DNA from: Poecilobothrus nobilitatus
Taxonomy: Eukaryota > Arthropoda > Insecta > Diptera > Dolichopodidae
Length of the DNA stretch: 64,000 nucleotides
Assembly: GCA_947095535.1 (NCBI GenBank)
Contig: OX352772.1
Coordinates: 315,714,018-315,778,017 of the forward strand
Direction: 5' to 3'
This document shows positions 50,862-62,401 of the stretch, piece after piece (positions within the stretch are counted from its first letter, which is position 1; every line of letters starts with the position of its first letter). Under the pieces are notes generated by a model. The model saw only the letters and a program-made list of their open reading frames with translations. It did not search any database and had not been told where the DNA came from. Position numbers and translations under genes: made by a program.

Positions 50862-52105
50862 TTTTTAGCACATTTCCAAAAAAATTTTGAAAAAGTGTGC
50901 TTATTAGTTTCACTCTGTCCGTCCGTCCGTCCGTCTGTTTACAAAACTTCTACACCGTGTTAAAGATAGAGAAAAAAAATTTTAACCATGGGTAGGTCTC
51001 ATAAAAAAAATAATTTTGTGGAACAACTTTTTCATGTAGTCCCATCCATTACGGAGCTACAGCCCCTCAAACTTTGAAAAAGCCCTATTTTTAAATGCAT
51101 ATATCTTATGTTCTGCTTAAGATTTTTTCAATCTGAAAACGTCATTGGACAGGTATTTCTTTTATATTTGTAAATTAATATCAAAATTATACAATTTTTT
51201 TAAATTTAGTATTTAAATTTACCATTATATGAAAACCTAATTTTGCATGATTTTTCTACTTTCATAACTCCGGTACGCTTTTAGATAGAAGGCTTGAAAT
51301 TTTGAGGCAAGAAAGCACTTTTAAAATTAGTATAAGTTTGCTCAGAAAATTTTTTTGGACCACCCCCTGTTTATGAGCTATTAGGGCTCAAAAATTGAAA
51401 ATTTGCTATTTTTAAACACCTGTAACTTAAGAACCTGTACACATTTTACTTCTGCAAGATATAAAAATTAAAGCTACAGTAATATAATTTTACGTGTGTC
51501 AAAGGTTTATTTTAGTTGTAAAGGGTTCCAAAGTTGCAGCTCTTCAAAATTACGAAAAAGCCCTATTTTCAGAAGTATATATCTCAGGCTCTGCGTAATA
51601 GTTTTGCAATCTAAAACCGCCAGAAGATCGAAAATTTTATTATTTATACAAAACAATATCAAAATTATGTAATATTTTGTAATTTACTATTTAAATTTAT
51701 CGTTATGTGAAAACCACATTTTGCTTGAAATTTCTTTTTTCATAACTCCGGCATAACTTTTTTGGTAGCACCCCCTCTTTAAGAGTTATTACGCCTCAAA
51801 AATTGAAAATTTGCTATTTTTAAACACCTGTAACTTAGGCACCTATAAAAATTTTTCTTTGGCAAGACATGAAAATTAAAGGTTCAATAATATATTTTTA
51901 CATGTGTTAACCGTTTTTCTTAGTTATATAGGATTCCGGACTTACGGCCCCTCAAATTTTCAAAAATGTCCTATTTTCACATTTTTTTTCTTATTACATG
52001 AAATTTTCAAATTTTTGTGCAAGTCACAATTCTAAACAGTTTGTATTGAGTTTTGAAAATGTGCGCTTTTAAAAACCGTTGGTTTACATTCTACCTTGTT
52101 TTTTT
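50862..52105 (+). mobile_element. Full-length family C element (1.24 kb)
   Basis: It starts TTTTTAGCACATTTCC and folds back on AAGTGTGC within 40 bp. GTTTCACTCTGTCCGTCCGTCCGTCTG follows, then several diverged internal units around 'CACCTGTAACTTA' and 'AAAATTGAAAATTTGCTATT'. It ends GAAAATGTGCGCTTTTAAAAACC...ACCTTGTTTTTT. The GCACATTT arm of the 5' stem reappears inverted near the 3' end. It has no open frame of note, so it is non-autonomous. Confidence 0.8.
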
Positions 52106-52109
52106 CTAT

Positions 52110-53720
52110 CTTTGATACTTTGATGATACACAGATACTTTGATGATCCACAGATTTAATAAATTTGCGCCCAATTGTCGCAAACGTTATTAAAGGACTCT
52201 AACAGTACTTTGAAAATTTAAATAAGAAATTTACTTACATGCAAATAACTTTTAAATAAAGAGTGGTACTAAAGATACTTAAAGGAAGACCGAAGAATGC
52301 TTTGTGCCTATGGACTGGTTTAATGAAATCTATGGTTAAGATACAGAGTCGCGTAAAAGAAAATAAGATTTAATATACTTTTTTGCTTTATGTTTAATTG
52401 CAAAAACGAATTTATATATATAGATGTTACATACAGAAATGTGATTTGAATATGTATTTTAATAAATATTTGAAATCGAATATGTATTTTAATAAATATT
52501 TGAAATCTTAACGTTATTATGTTTTTTTTTTTTTTTTTTTGATTTGATCCTGTGTAAACTTTTTTGACATAAATTTCAGATTTTGTATCATATACATCTT
52601 AAATTTAAAATAAAGATATATATACATTTTTACATTATGTGTTCCATTTGCAATATTTTGAACAACAAAACAAAAAGAAAACTAATACATATTAAAATAA
52701 ATATCATTTTTATACATTTTTTTTGTTTTATATTTGTTGTAACTAAAATTAATAAGACTCTAGCTTACATTTTATCTCGTAAACGTAGTATAAGAAAAGT
52801 ATTGGAATCATGAATAAATTATACGCAATAATTCTTCCTCAATATTTTCTTTAATATCGGCATTTTAAACCTGTTTATAACACAAAATATTATTGATCTT
52901 TTCTTGTAATCTTTTGGTCTATGAAAATGAATTTTATTAATAATATTTTATATAGTATATAAATTCTCTTTAATTTTAAGGTACATCTGGCAATCGGAAG
53001 TGGTAACTCGCATCAAATAATTATTAAATCAAGATAAACTCAGAAAACATTCTGATTTAAATTAATAAATTTCAGCTTAGATATTTGATGACTGTCACAA
53101 ATTTTGTATCAGTAGGTAATCAGAAGTGTTAATTATGCATCAAAAACATAATTTTCTTTTAAATGATGGGGTAAATTTGAAATCAGGAACTAATTCTTTT
53201 TTAAAAACAGAAAGTGGTTTGTTGAAAAAAATTTTAAAACTGTTTTTTTATATCAAAAAAGGATGATCAGATATGAACATTAAACTCAAGCTGAGTGCCG
53301 AATACCCCTATTCCAATTCTCATTTATTATTTAAATAAATATAGTATGCATTTTTAACAATTTTAATTCATAAAATAATATAAATAAATTCTTTTCAATA
53401 AAGTTTTCCATAAGAAAAAGTCCTTTTCTTGACGTATGTTATATAGAGGGAAGAAACTAGCTGTTTATTTTTATCTGAAAATAAAACATTAACTGTTATG
53501 TTAACAGGTTTTTAATATAATAAAAATGAGATTTAAAGAAAAAAATTAAAATATGAAATAAAAAATTTTTTATTATTTAACACTATCATATAATGGGTTT
53601 TCTTTAAAAAAAAAACATCAAGCTTATCATATTTAAAAAAAAATTTAAAAAGAGGGATTTTTGTAAAAGTAACTTTTCTGCTATTGAGTACTGAATCATT
53701 AACATGGCATAGTAGTTTAA
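52110..53720. other. AT-rich DNA with two short tandem duplications
   Basis: GATACTTTGATGATMCACA is repeated twice at 52125-52165. A 30-31-bp unit (GAATATGTATTTTAATAAAT...) is repeated twice at 52447-52508. A poly-T run lies at 52521. No gene seen. Confidence 0.6.
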
Positions 53721-53724
53721 AACA

Positions 53725-53935
53725 TACTAAAATGTTTTAAAGGCGAACATTTTCAAAAGAACAATAAAAATATTTTAGAGTTATTGAAACTATTCTTATA
53801 ATTTTTGTGTCTTATTTTAAATGAATTTTCAGATGTCTAAAGTTTTCTTCTCCTTCCAATAACCTATTCAGAGTATAATGACATTAGAATTCAGTGTATA
53901 GTTTTCAAAAAATAGGAAATTTTCAATTTTTGGCA
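53725..53935 (-). mobile_element. Family C 3'-end fragment
   Basis: AAAGGCGAACATTTTCAAAAGAACAATAAAA matches the 3' terminus of the reversed copies at 31049 and 32110. 'AAATAGGAAATTTTCAATTTTTGGC' near 53910 matches the family C interior. Confidence 0.6.
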
Positions 53936-54178
53936 TCTAAAAGATTTTAAAAAGGGAGAAGTACAAAATATTTTATAATTATAGTTCAATTATTTTTATT
54001 TTCAAAGATTTTCCCCTTTTCGTCAGACGCGGTAATCGGTGGCCTAGATACGTTTCGTAGATGCAAAAATTTGCAAAAATTGGCATGAATAACTTATTAC
54101 CTTCTTATTTGGTGTGTCAAGGAGAAGAAGTGCAGTTTCAAATTTCTTAGAAACATAATATAAACTTACTATAGTGAA

Positions 54179-55113
54179 GTTTTTATCTTTATTAATTTCG
54201 AAGATATGCTTGTTAGGCCTTGGGAGACGTGTGTCAGGTACCCGAATTGTCATTCCAATTCATCAAGTCCATCTCAGGGGCATAAAGAAAACATGCCAGA
54301 ACACCATTGTACTAAATTTAAAGGCTCTAATTTTGTTGGTTTTACAGATATGCTCGTTTGCTCTTGTGCTCGTTCGGAAGTTTCCAAAATACGAACCCAT
54401 GGACCAAATCCTCCCAAATTGTAGAAACATAAATAAAACACGAAAGAACACCACTGTACCAAATTCAAAGATTCTATCTTTGTTGGTTTTGGAGATAATC
54501 TCGTTTGCTCTGGGGCTCGTTCGGAAGCTTCCAAAATCCAAACCCATGAACCAAATCCTCTTAAATTTCAGAGACATAAATCAAACGGGAAGGAACATCA
54601 ATTTTGTCCAGATTCGAACTTAGCCTTACTTTCGTAATTAGTAACCTACTATATAAATTTCATCAAGATAACTTTACTAGTTTTTGAGTTATCGTGCCAA
54701 CGGACGGACGGACGGACATCGTTAAATCGACTCAGGAGTCCATATCACATGTCCATATCTAATTCGCTTTCTTTTGGTGGTTACAAACTCCATACCAAAG
54801 TTAATATACCTTATACTTTAGGTGTAGGGAATAAAAATATTGATTCCGAATTTATAAAGTTGATTGAAAATATTTTTAACTCTCGAAGATTAATTTTTTA
54901 AAATATAAACAAGTAAATGTAACAGTAAGTCGATGCAACCGACTTATTAATACACTACACCTGAATAATTCGAATTAAATTAAAAATTCATAAGTTTTTT
55001 GGCAGCTGCTTGAACTTCTTCCCTTTTCTGTCTTATTCAACTCGAATTTCAGGAACGTAAAAGAAGCATCCTCTTGCTTGGGATATGCTTGACATCCTTG
55101 TAAAAAATTTCAA
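54179..55113 (-). mobile_element. Family D element, first duplicate (935-bp offset)
   Basis: Nearly every segment from 54179 to 54912 recurs 935 bp further on, including about 75 bp of sequence outside the element's 5' terminus. The array therefore arose by local tandem duplication and not by two insertions. It carries the same 147-bp subrepeats (starts near 54267, 54414 and 54560) and lacks one stretch of about 130 bp present in the second copy. The last 150-200 bp of this interval hold the 3' end of the second copy. Confidence 0.7.
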
Positions 55114-55965
55114 GTTTTTATCTTTATTAATTTCGAAGATATGCTTGTTAGCCCTTGGGAGACGTGTGTCAGGTACCCGAATTGTCATTCCAATTCATCA
55201 AATCCATCTCAGGGACATAAAGAAAACATGCCAGAACACCATATTGTACTAAATTTAAAGGTTCTAATTTTGTTAGTTTTAGAGATATGCTCGTTTGCTC
55301 TTGTGCTCGTCCAGAAGTTTCCAAAATACGAACCCATGAACCAAATCCTCCCAAATTTCAGAAACATAAATAAAACACGGAAAAACACCACTGTACCAAA
55401 TTCAAAAATTTTATCTTTGTTGGTTTTGGAGATAATCTCCTTTGCTCTGGGGCTCGTTCGGAAGCTTCCAAAATCCAAACCCATAAACCAAATCCTCTTA
55501 AATTTCAGAGACATAAATCAAACGGGAAGGAACATCAATTGTAAAAAGTTTAAAGGTTCTACCTTTGTTGGTTTTGGAGATAATCTCGTTTGCTCCGGAA
55601 TCATTCGGTAGCTTCCAGAATCCGAACCCATGGACCGATTTTGTCCAGATTCGAACTTAGCCTTACTTTCGTAATTAGTAACCTACTATATAAATTTCAT
55701 CAAGATAGCTTTACTAGTTTTTGAGTTATCGTGCGAACGGACGGACGGACGGACATCTTTAAATCGACTCAGGAGGTCATCCTGATTCAGAATATATATA
55801 CATGTTCATATCTAATTCGCTTTCTTTTGGTGGTTATAAACTCCATACCAAAGTTAATATACCTTATACTTTAGGTGTAGGGTATAAAAATATTGATTCC
55901 GAATTTATAAAGTTGATTGAAAATATTTTTAACTATCGAAGATTAACTTTTTAAATTATAAATAA
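55114..55965 (-). mobile_element. Family D element, second duplicate
   Basis: Read on the minus strand it has a 5' stem-loop TATACCCTACACC...GGTATA near 55885-55855, then GTCCGTCCGTCCGTCC, then CACGATAACTCAAAAACTA. The body holds about 147-bp tandem units (starts near 55205, 55353 and 55500). The 3' end appears to lie at about 54925-54960, where AGGTGTAGTGTATTAATA (minus) is an inverted match to the 5' end, next to a small hairpin AAGTCG...CGACTT. No transposase is encoded. The design resembles Helentron/DINE non-autonomous elements. Confidence 0.7.
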
Positions 55966-55969
55966 TGAG

Positions 55970-57445
55970 TACATCAAATATTAAAATTTTAATTCTCAAA
56001 AGTAGGATTAATTTTTGGTATCTTATTCCGGACTTAGAAAAGTTCATTAAATCCTAAATTAAGATATATAGTAATAGTTATTCATGAAAAAAAATACAGA
56101 AAAAAAACTTATATAAAAAAAAATCAAAAGAAAATTTTAAATTTCAAAATTACACAAAACTTGAATTGAAAATAAAAAAAAACCTTTTTTGAATGGTTCG
56201 TTCTTTTAGAGTACAGGTACTGTTTCCAAATATTAAACGAATGGTCACCAAAAATAAAAAATAACATGGCAATATTATTTACACAATATTTTATATCAAT
56301 TTTTCATCCTTGTTATCCATTTTCTCTCTTTTGTTGTCTTTTAGTTTTCTTTTTTATTTCTTTTTTTTTTTTTCTGAAGTTTATAAACATTTGTGATTTT
56401 ACCAATTATGGTGTAGGAGATATTCCCTTTGGCAAGTTAATTATTTATTAATATTAGTTTATATTAGAGTACATATGTGTATATATAATGGATAAGTAAT
56501 ATGTTGATGTAAAATAAGAATGATCAATATGTTAATAAAATTTAAATGTCCTAAAGGACTTAATTTACATATTAAGCAAAAAACCAAATAAATTTTTTTT
56601 TTTTTATTATTATATTAAATAATACTTTTGTAAAATTCAATATTTAAGTTATTATTAAATTAAAATTTAATTTAAAATCTAAATAGAAATTAAAAAAAAA
56701 AAAATATTAAATATATGTAAATTTTAAATTCATTAAAGAAATAAGAAATAAAATAAAAAGTCACAATTCTTTAATATACAATAATGTGTGTCAGATGTCC
56801 AAATGCTCAGACATTATTTCATGCTCCTGCTAAAATTAAAATAAAATTGATAAGGCCTGTTGATTATAGTAAATTTTACAGTTGCCAGATATTGCAAAAT
56901 AAATTCTTGAACTAAAAATAATTCTATTTGTATCGATTATATTCTAATTTATTTAAATGTATTTGAAAGATTTGAGTGTGTACATTAATTTTACATACTT
57001 TGTTCTCCTTTAGGTTAACACGAAATCAAGATTATATTTATATTGAGTTGTAAAATTAAGTCTGATGCCTTCATTTGTTAATAATTTACTATTTATTGAT
57101 TTTAAGCTGTTTATTCATATTTCGATTAAAAATATTAATTTCATAGTATTTTCAAATTTTTTTTTTAATATTCAAAATTAAATAAATATTATATTAAATA
57201 TACTAAAGTAAGTCGATTATCAACATCAAATAAAAGTTTTAATTGTCTCAATTACTTAATATTGTATAAGTAAATAAATCGGAACGAAGATTCGGAAAGA
57301 TATTTAATAGCACTTGTGTTAATGTTTGCCTTATATAATATGAGCATGACATTCAAATTATCATACACAATGTTATGTTATCCTTATATTTTAACTATAT
57401 AAAAATCAATACTTCTATTTTTATTTCTTAGAATAATTTTCATAA
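55970..57445. other. AT-rich intergenic DNA, no gene seen
   Basis: Homopolymer runs and short TA repeats. A 61-codon hydrophobic frame at 56266-56451 (+) is Phe/Leu-rich because of T runs and is not credible as a gene. Confidence 0.6.
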
Positions 57446-57460
57446 AGTTATTTTAAATTT

Positions 57461-57730
57461 ATTTATTTATTTATTTATATTAATATTACATACATAAATG
57501 TAATGCACTATTATGAACCATCGGCTACTTAGGCCATTATAAGTTTTTATACTATTATTAAATTATATACTAATATTATATTTTGTTTATATTATATACT
57601 ATATATTTACATTATATTTAGACGTAAGGGGGTTATGTAAAGAAAAAACACTTACGACTTGTGCAGGGATCGAACCCACACTCCTTCGGTTAATACGACA
57701 CACGCCTACCCACTAGGCTACCGAAGCCCC
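57461..57730 (-). mobile_element. tRNA-derived SINE, subfamily 2, copy 1
   Basis: Same structure as the copy at 57956, with internal polymerase III boxes A and B and a (TAAA)n 3' tail. It is flanked by a perfect 12-bp target-site duplication TATTTTAAATTT (57449-57460 and 57731-57742). The two copies differ at few positions, so both are fairly young. Confidence 0.9.
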
Positions 57731-57955
57731 TATTTTAAATTTTTATTTCCTTAAAAAGAATATTTTAAGAAGATGTTTAGTATAGTGAATAAATACTACA
57801 GATTAATTATTTTAAATAATTATTTATAACCAACAGAAAAAAAAAATAGTTTTTCTTAGCTATACGTAAGAATTCCCTACTCAACAAAAATTAAAAGCCG
57901 GCCAAATAACTAATTAATCTTAAATAAAATAATTGCATACTTATAGGAGATTTTA

Positions 57956-58227
57956 TTTTATTTATTTATTTATATTAACATTGCATACATAAATGTAATG
58001 CAATATTATTGAACCATCGGCTACCAAGGCCATTATAGGTTTTTATACTATTATTAAATTATATACTAATATTATTTATTTTGTTTATATTATATACTAT
58101 ATATTTATATTATATTTGGTCGTAAGGGGGGTATGTAAAGAAAAACACTTACGACCTGTGCAGGGATCGAACCCACACTCCTTCGGTTAATAAGCCACGC
58201 GCCTACCCACTAGGCTACCGAAGCCCC
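57956..58227 (-). mobile_element. tRNA-derived SINE, subfamily 2, copy 2
   Basis: On the minus strand it begins GGGGCTTCGGTAGCC, with box A (TAGCCTAGTGG) and box B (GGTTCGATCCC). A body shared with the copy 500 bp away follows, and it ends in (TAAA)n. Target-site duplication GAGATTTTA occurs at 57947-57955 and 58228-58236. A complete, mobilised unit of about 270 bp. Confidence 0.88.
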
Positions 58228-58239
58228 GAGATTTTAAGT

Positions 58240-60705
58240 TATCCCTTAAAATAATAAAGTAACTATACCTACTACAATTTAAAATATTGTTGTATCGCAA
58301 AAGATAATTACGATTTCTACAGATAAAAATTTAAATATTTTTTTTATTAAACTGTTTTTTTTCTTTTTGGTTTTTTGTTTTTTTTTTTTGTAAATTAATG
58401 AAATATTTAAAATTATAAAAAAGAAAACAAAACAATATAATAGAAATTTGTACTGCATTGCAGTTGAAATATTAACACCATCTGAGCCCTACTAGAAGTT
58501 TAATTTTTTTTTATTTTTACTTTTTTGGTAGTGGAAATCCAAACTCCATTTTTTATTTATATTTTTTTTATTTTTTTTTTCCTATTTCATTTTTCTTTCA
58601 CTTTTTCTCACTGTTCTGAATTAAAACATTACATACTTTGTATCTTACCTAATAACTGCACTAGAAGTAACATATTTATATACATAGTATATTATTGTGT
58701 CTAAAGATTACTAAGAGTCATAAGATTACTTTGTATCCTGTATGACTCTTGTATTAATACAGACCATCAAACCGTACAAAACTATAACAAATTTCAGACT
58801 TGTTATTTTATACAAACGAAGATATAGATAAACTGAATATCAATAAGTATAATATGTATATATCCTTACATATATATATATGTATATAAAATATATAATT
58901 GAGCAATTTTTTTCAATCGGGAAAAGTTCATTTTTACAGGATTACAATAAGAAAAAAACAGGAAAAGATAAAAAACAAAATAGGAATTGTTTTAAAGAAA
59001 ATGAAAAATTTTAAGGATTAAAAACGAGGGCACGTATTGCATTTTAAGTGCAAAAATTTAATTCCGTCTGTTTGCATTTTAATTTAAAATAAAAAAATAT
59101 TAAAAAAAAAAGCAAAATATTTTAAATGAATGGTATATTGGTATCTATTATTTCAATATGGTCTCAATTTTATTACTATTGAAGAGACAAAATCCAAGAC
59201 ATAATAAAAAATTGAAATATAAAAAATGAAAAAGTTATTAATCCTAGAGGTTTTTTTATAAAATTTTATCAAAAGATAAATAAATAAGCTTTTATTTATA
59301 TAAATATATATATTGTATATATATACAGTATTGGAGAAAATATATGAAACTAAATGACAAAAGAACAAGTATATTTTGTAGTTTTTATAATACTTTTAAT
59401 ACAAACAAATTAACAGATCTTTATTGTGCTTAAATAATTCTGTTGATCGTTATTCAATTTTTATATACATGTACAAATATATAAAGCGTATTTCCGAAGT
59501 AAATGCACTGCTATATATCCTTTTTTGTATCCATTTATTAGAAGATGAAATTTTTGTTTTGGATCAAGGTGTAATTTCCAATAGTGTCCAAGATATTGGG
59601 GCTTAAATGCGAATTTAAGGTATGTTTTAGTGAAGCATTCGATTCAGAAAAGATGTACGATTTTGAATGAAGAACACTCAAAAATATGCACTAAATTAAA
59701 AATGCACTAACTAAAAAATAAATTATTTTGAGTTTTTGAATTCTATTACAATGGAACATTTAAAGATAGAAACCGGTTTAAATCCTTATTCTAAATATAT
59801 GAGACTATATTTTTTAACTAACATAAAATCGTTAAACAACATTTTGATGCTAGAATCAAAGTTACGGTTTAAATGGTATGAAAATAAAAAAAATCAAACC
59901 TTAATTTCGTATTTAAGCCACTATATCTTGGATTTTATTGAAAATTGAACATTAGTTCAATACCAAAATTTCGCCTACAAATAAAAATATAAAAAATGGT
60001 ATATAGCTTAGAAATTGTACTAGCTTAGGAAACAACCTGTAAATATATTATTTTTTCATCTCAGCATCAGCTTCAAATTGAAAAAGATAACTGTTTATGT
60101 TTGTTTAAACAATTTTATATTTTTCTAAAAATATCCATACTGATTATCAATAAATAAATTATATATACACTTATCTTTTTATGACGGAAACACAGACATA
60201 ACATAGACATAAACTTCAAAAAAGTTAAAGAATGACATTTGAACAGGAAAAATAGGGTGATTTAACCCCTCAAAATAATACAAAAATCATATAACTTCAC
60301 AAATTTTATCCCGTTTTACAGTTTTAAAGAAATAAATTTGAAACGATTGGATAATTATGTTACTCATTAATATTTGGAAACTTATGCGATGTTTAATAAA
60401 TAGTTTGATATCATTTAAAATAATAAAAGTTACATTTTTGTTTTTATTGAATACTGTAAAAAATTGATATTGAATACTATAAATGCATTCATATGTACAG
60501 TCCTATTTATAAAATGTAAAATATTTCAGAAAAAAAAAAAATATTAAAAGACTTATATTATTAAAAATATTAAAATTTAATATCCAAATAAGTATTATAA
60601 GAGTTCCATAAATTTTTATAGTGGATCAGTGATAAATTTGATTTAATAATACAAATTAATGAACATAATACTTAAATTCCCAGTACCAAGAAAAATTAAT
60701 TTCGT
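58240..60705. other. AT-rich intergenic DNA, no gene seen
   Basis: Poly-T runs (58350-58390, 58500-58580) and (TA)n stretches near 58860 and 59300 are present. The open frames are short, hydrophobic and AT-driven, with no splice context or recognisable domain. Confidence 0.6.
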
Positions 60706-60711
60706 TATATG

Positions 60712-61290
60712 CGTACGAAAATAGTTCTTAGTGTATAATAAACTCATCATTACGTTTGTTACACGTTAAATGTTGTTGCATAGATATAGATATTGAGAGA
60801 AATATATATTGAAAAGTATATATATGCATGCTCATGATCGAATTCTAAGCCGATTAAGCCGTGTTTGTGTGTCCGTCTGTACGCTGGTTTAGAAAATAAA
60901 GGAGCTATGATTCTGAAATTTTTATCATCTTTATCTTTGTAAAATTATTAGTTTCAATATTAAAATCCAGCAAATTTGACCGGCAGGTTAGAGTAGTCGC
61001 CTTACAACTTTTTTCTTTATATGAAAATAACTCAGTATCTATTCAAACTAGGTATATGAAATTGAGTGAAGAAATTAAGTTTTATGCCATTACAACTTCT
61101 GTTAAATTTAGTCGGTCTGAGAGCAACTGGTTCGGTTAGATTCCATATAACTTCTGTTTTTATATAAACATAATTTATATCCATCTTATTTATATCCATT
61201 AAGTAGATACTTAATATAAAGCTAGACATCTGAAATTTTCTGAAAATTAAGTTTTATCGCAATAATTTTTATGAAATTTGGTTCAAGTAG
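60712..61290 (+). mobile_element. Old, diverged family A copy
   Basis: Landmarks of family A occur in order: a degenerate CGTACGAAAATAG 5' stem, 'ATCGAATTCTAAGCCGATTAAGCC', GTGTCCGTCTGT, 'AAATAAAGGAGCTATGATTCTGAAATTTTT', then 'AAATAACTCAGTATCTATTCAA' and repeats of 'GAAATT...AAGTTTTAT'. It is far more diverged than the copies at 15700 and 49747, so insertion was much earlier. Confidence 0.75.
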
Positions 61291-61324
61291 CTTCACTTCA
61301 AATTCAGATTTGTTTAGGCCTAAT

Positions 61325-62125
61325 GACCTTGTTTTGATTCTTTAATCAGCGATCGATATTGGTTGTAGTTGCTGCCCACCACAGTTGAATGTCATATGTC
61401 CAGAGAGGTTTAAGTATAGCATTACACACCAATAACTTGTTTTCTAGAGATAATTGTGATGTTTTACCTAGTAGCCAATACATTCTTCTCCATTTTATGT
61501 AAAAATTCTTTGCATGTATACTATCTATATGCTTTTTTCAAGATTAATCATACTTGTAGTCGTAATAAACGTTTCATAGTCTTGTACAATAGCCGACTAA
61601 TCGTTACAGCTTAGTGAAATTATTGATTATATGAATAATAAATGACTAAGTGGATGTCCGTGGGCTATGTTCCTTATAAAAGTGACAACAAGAAAAAAAA
61701 ATTTAGAGTAACTCTGGTGGGCATTATTTTTTCTTTAACCAAAAGGTAACATGCGTGGATTTTGATTCTTTGGCTTTAATTTTCCAGTTATCTAACCAAT
61801 ATTGTATTTTATTTAAATTCTGTTATAGCCAAAATAAAATTATATTAAAAAATGTGTGAGAGACCAGAAGTGCAGTATCATCAATGAAGGTTGCTACTTT
61901 AACATCTCAAGTTGTTGGTTCATCAACTATGGAACAAAGGAGATACAAGATCGGTCCAAGTACACTGCCTTGTAAAACTTCTGATTGAATTGGAAAAATT
62001 CTAATGAATGTGTTCAGTATGAATGAATGTGTTCAGTAGATCGACCTGTTTTCAATATGATTTTTTAAAATAACGCAGAAATCATACGGAAAACTTTTTT
62101 TAATTTATGTTGTAATCCATAAAAA
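61325..62125 (-). pseudogene. Jockey-clade non-LTR reverse transcriptase remnant
   Basis: Read on the minus strand, decayed blocks follow the order of a jockey-type ORF2. GLQHKLKKVF is at about 62125. Q-G-S-V-L-G-P-I-L-Y-L-L comes next, then A-T-F-I-D-D-T-A (the FADD catalytic box, here FIDD), then W-L-D-N-W-K-I-K and S-T-H-V-T-F. The block R-M-Y-W-L-L-G-K-T-S-Q-L-S-L-E-N-K-L-L is followed by I-L-K-P-L-W-T-Y-D-I-Q-L-W, a signature of this clade. Frameshifts and stops separate the blocks, including a TGA after TNIDR, so it is dead. It lies in the same orientation as the PPxY gene and about 280 bp past its stop codon. The element would have encoded target-primed reverse transcription. The clade assignment rests on motif recognition only. 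Confidence 0.8.
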
Positions 62126-62401
62126 ATTTAAAAATGAACTATTATTTATTTCACGTTCAACATAAGAACAACAGTACAAGAGAGACGCTTGTCGTTAGAA
62201 TAAAAATATTATATTATTTTTGTAAAATTAAAATAATTTTACTATTTTTTATATTATTATATAAAATAATTTATAATATATATTTACAAATCTTATATTA
62301 AATTATAATTTTAGTTACAAAAACAAATACTTATTATCTATATACCTAATGATTAAATCAATGTACAATAATTACTTTTTTTATATTATATATTTAAATT
62401 C

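Noticed and set aside
54700..54720. Regularly spaced short repeats (GGAC/GTCC runs here and elsewhere) as CRISPR-like
   Set aside because: They are tetranucleotide microsatellites inside eukaryotic elements; there are no spacers.
54174..55611. Several overlapping frames of 100-156 codons on both strands
   Set aside because: They follow the 147-bp subrepeats of family D on both strands at once, which indicates repeat-driven open frames, not a gene.
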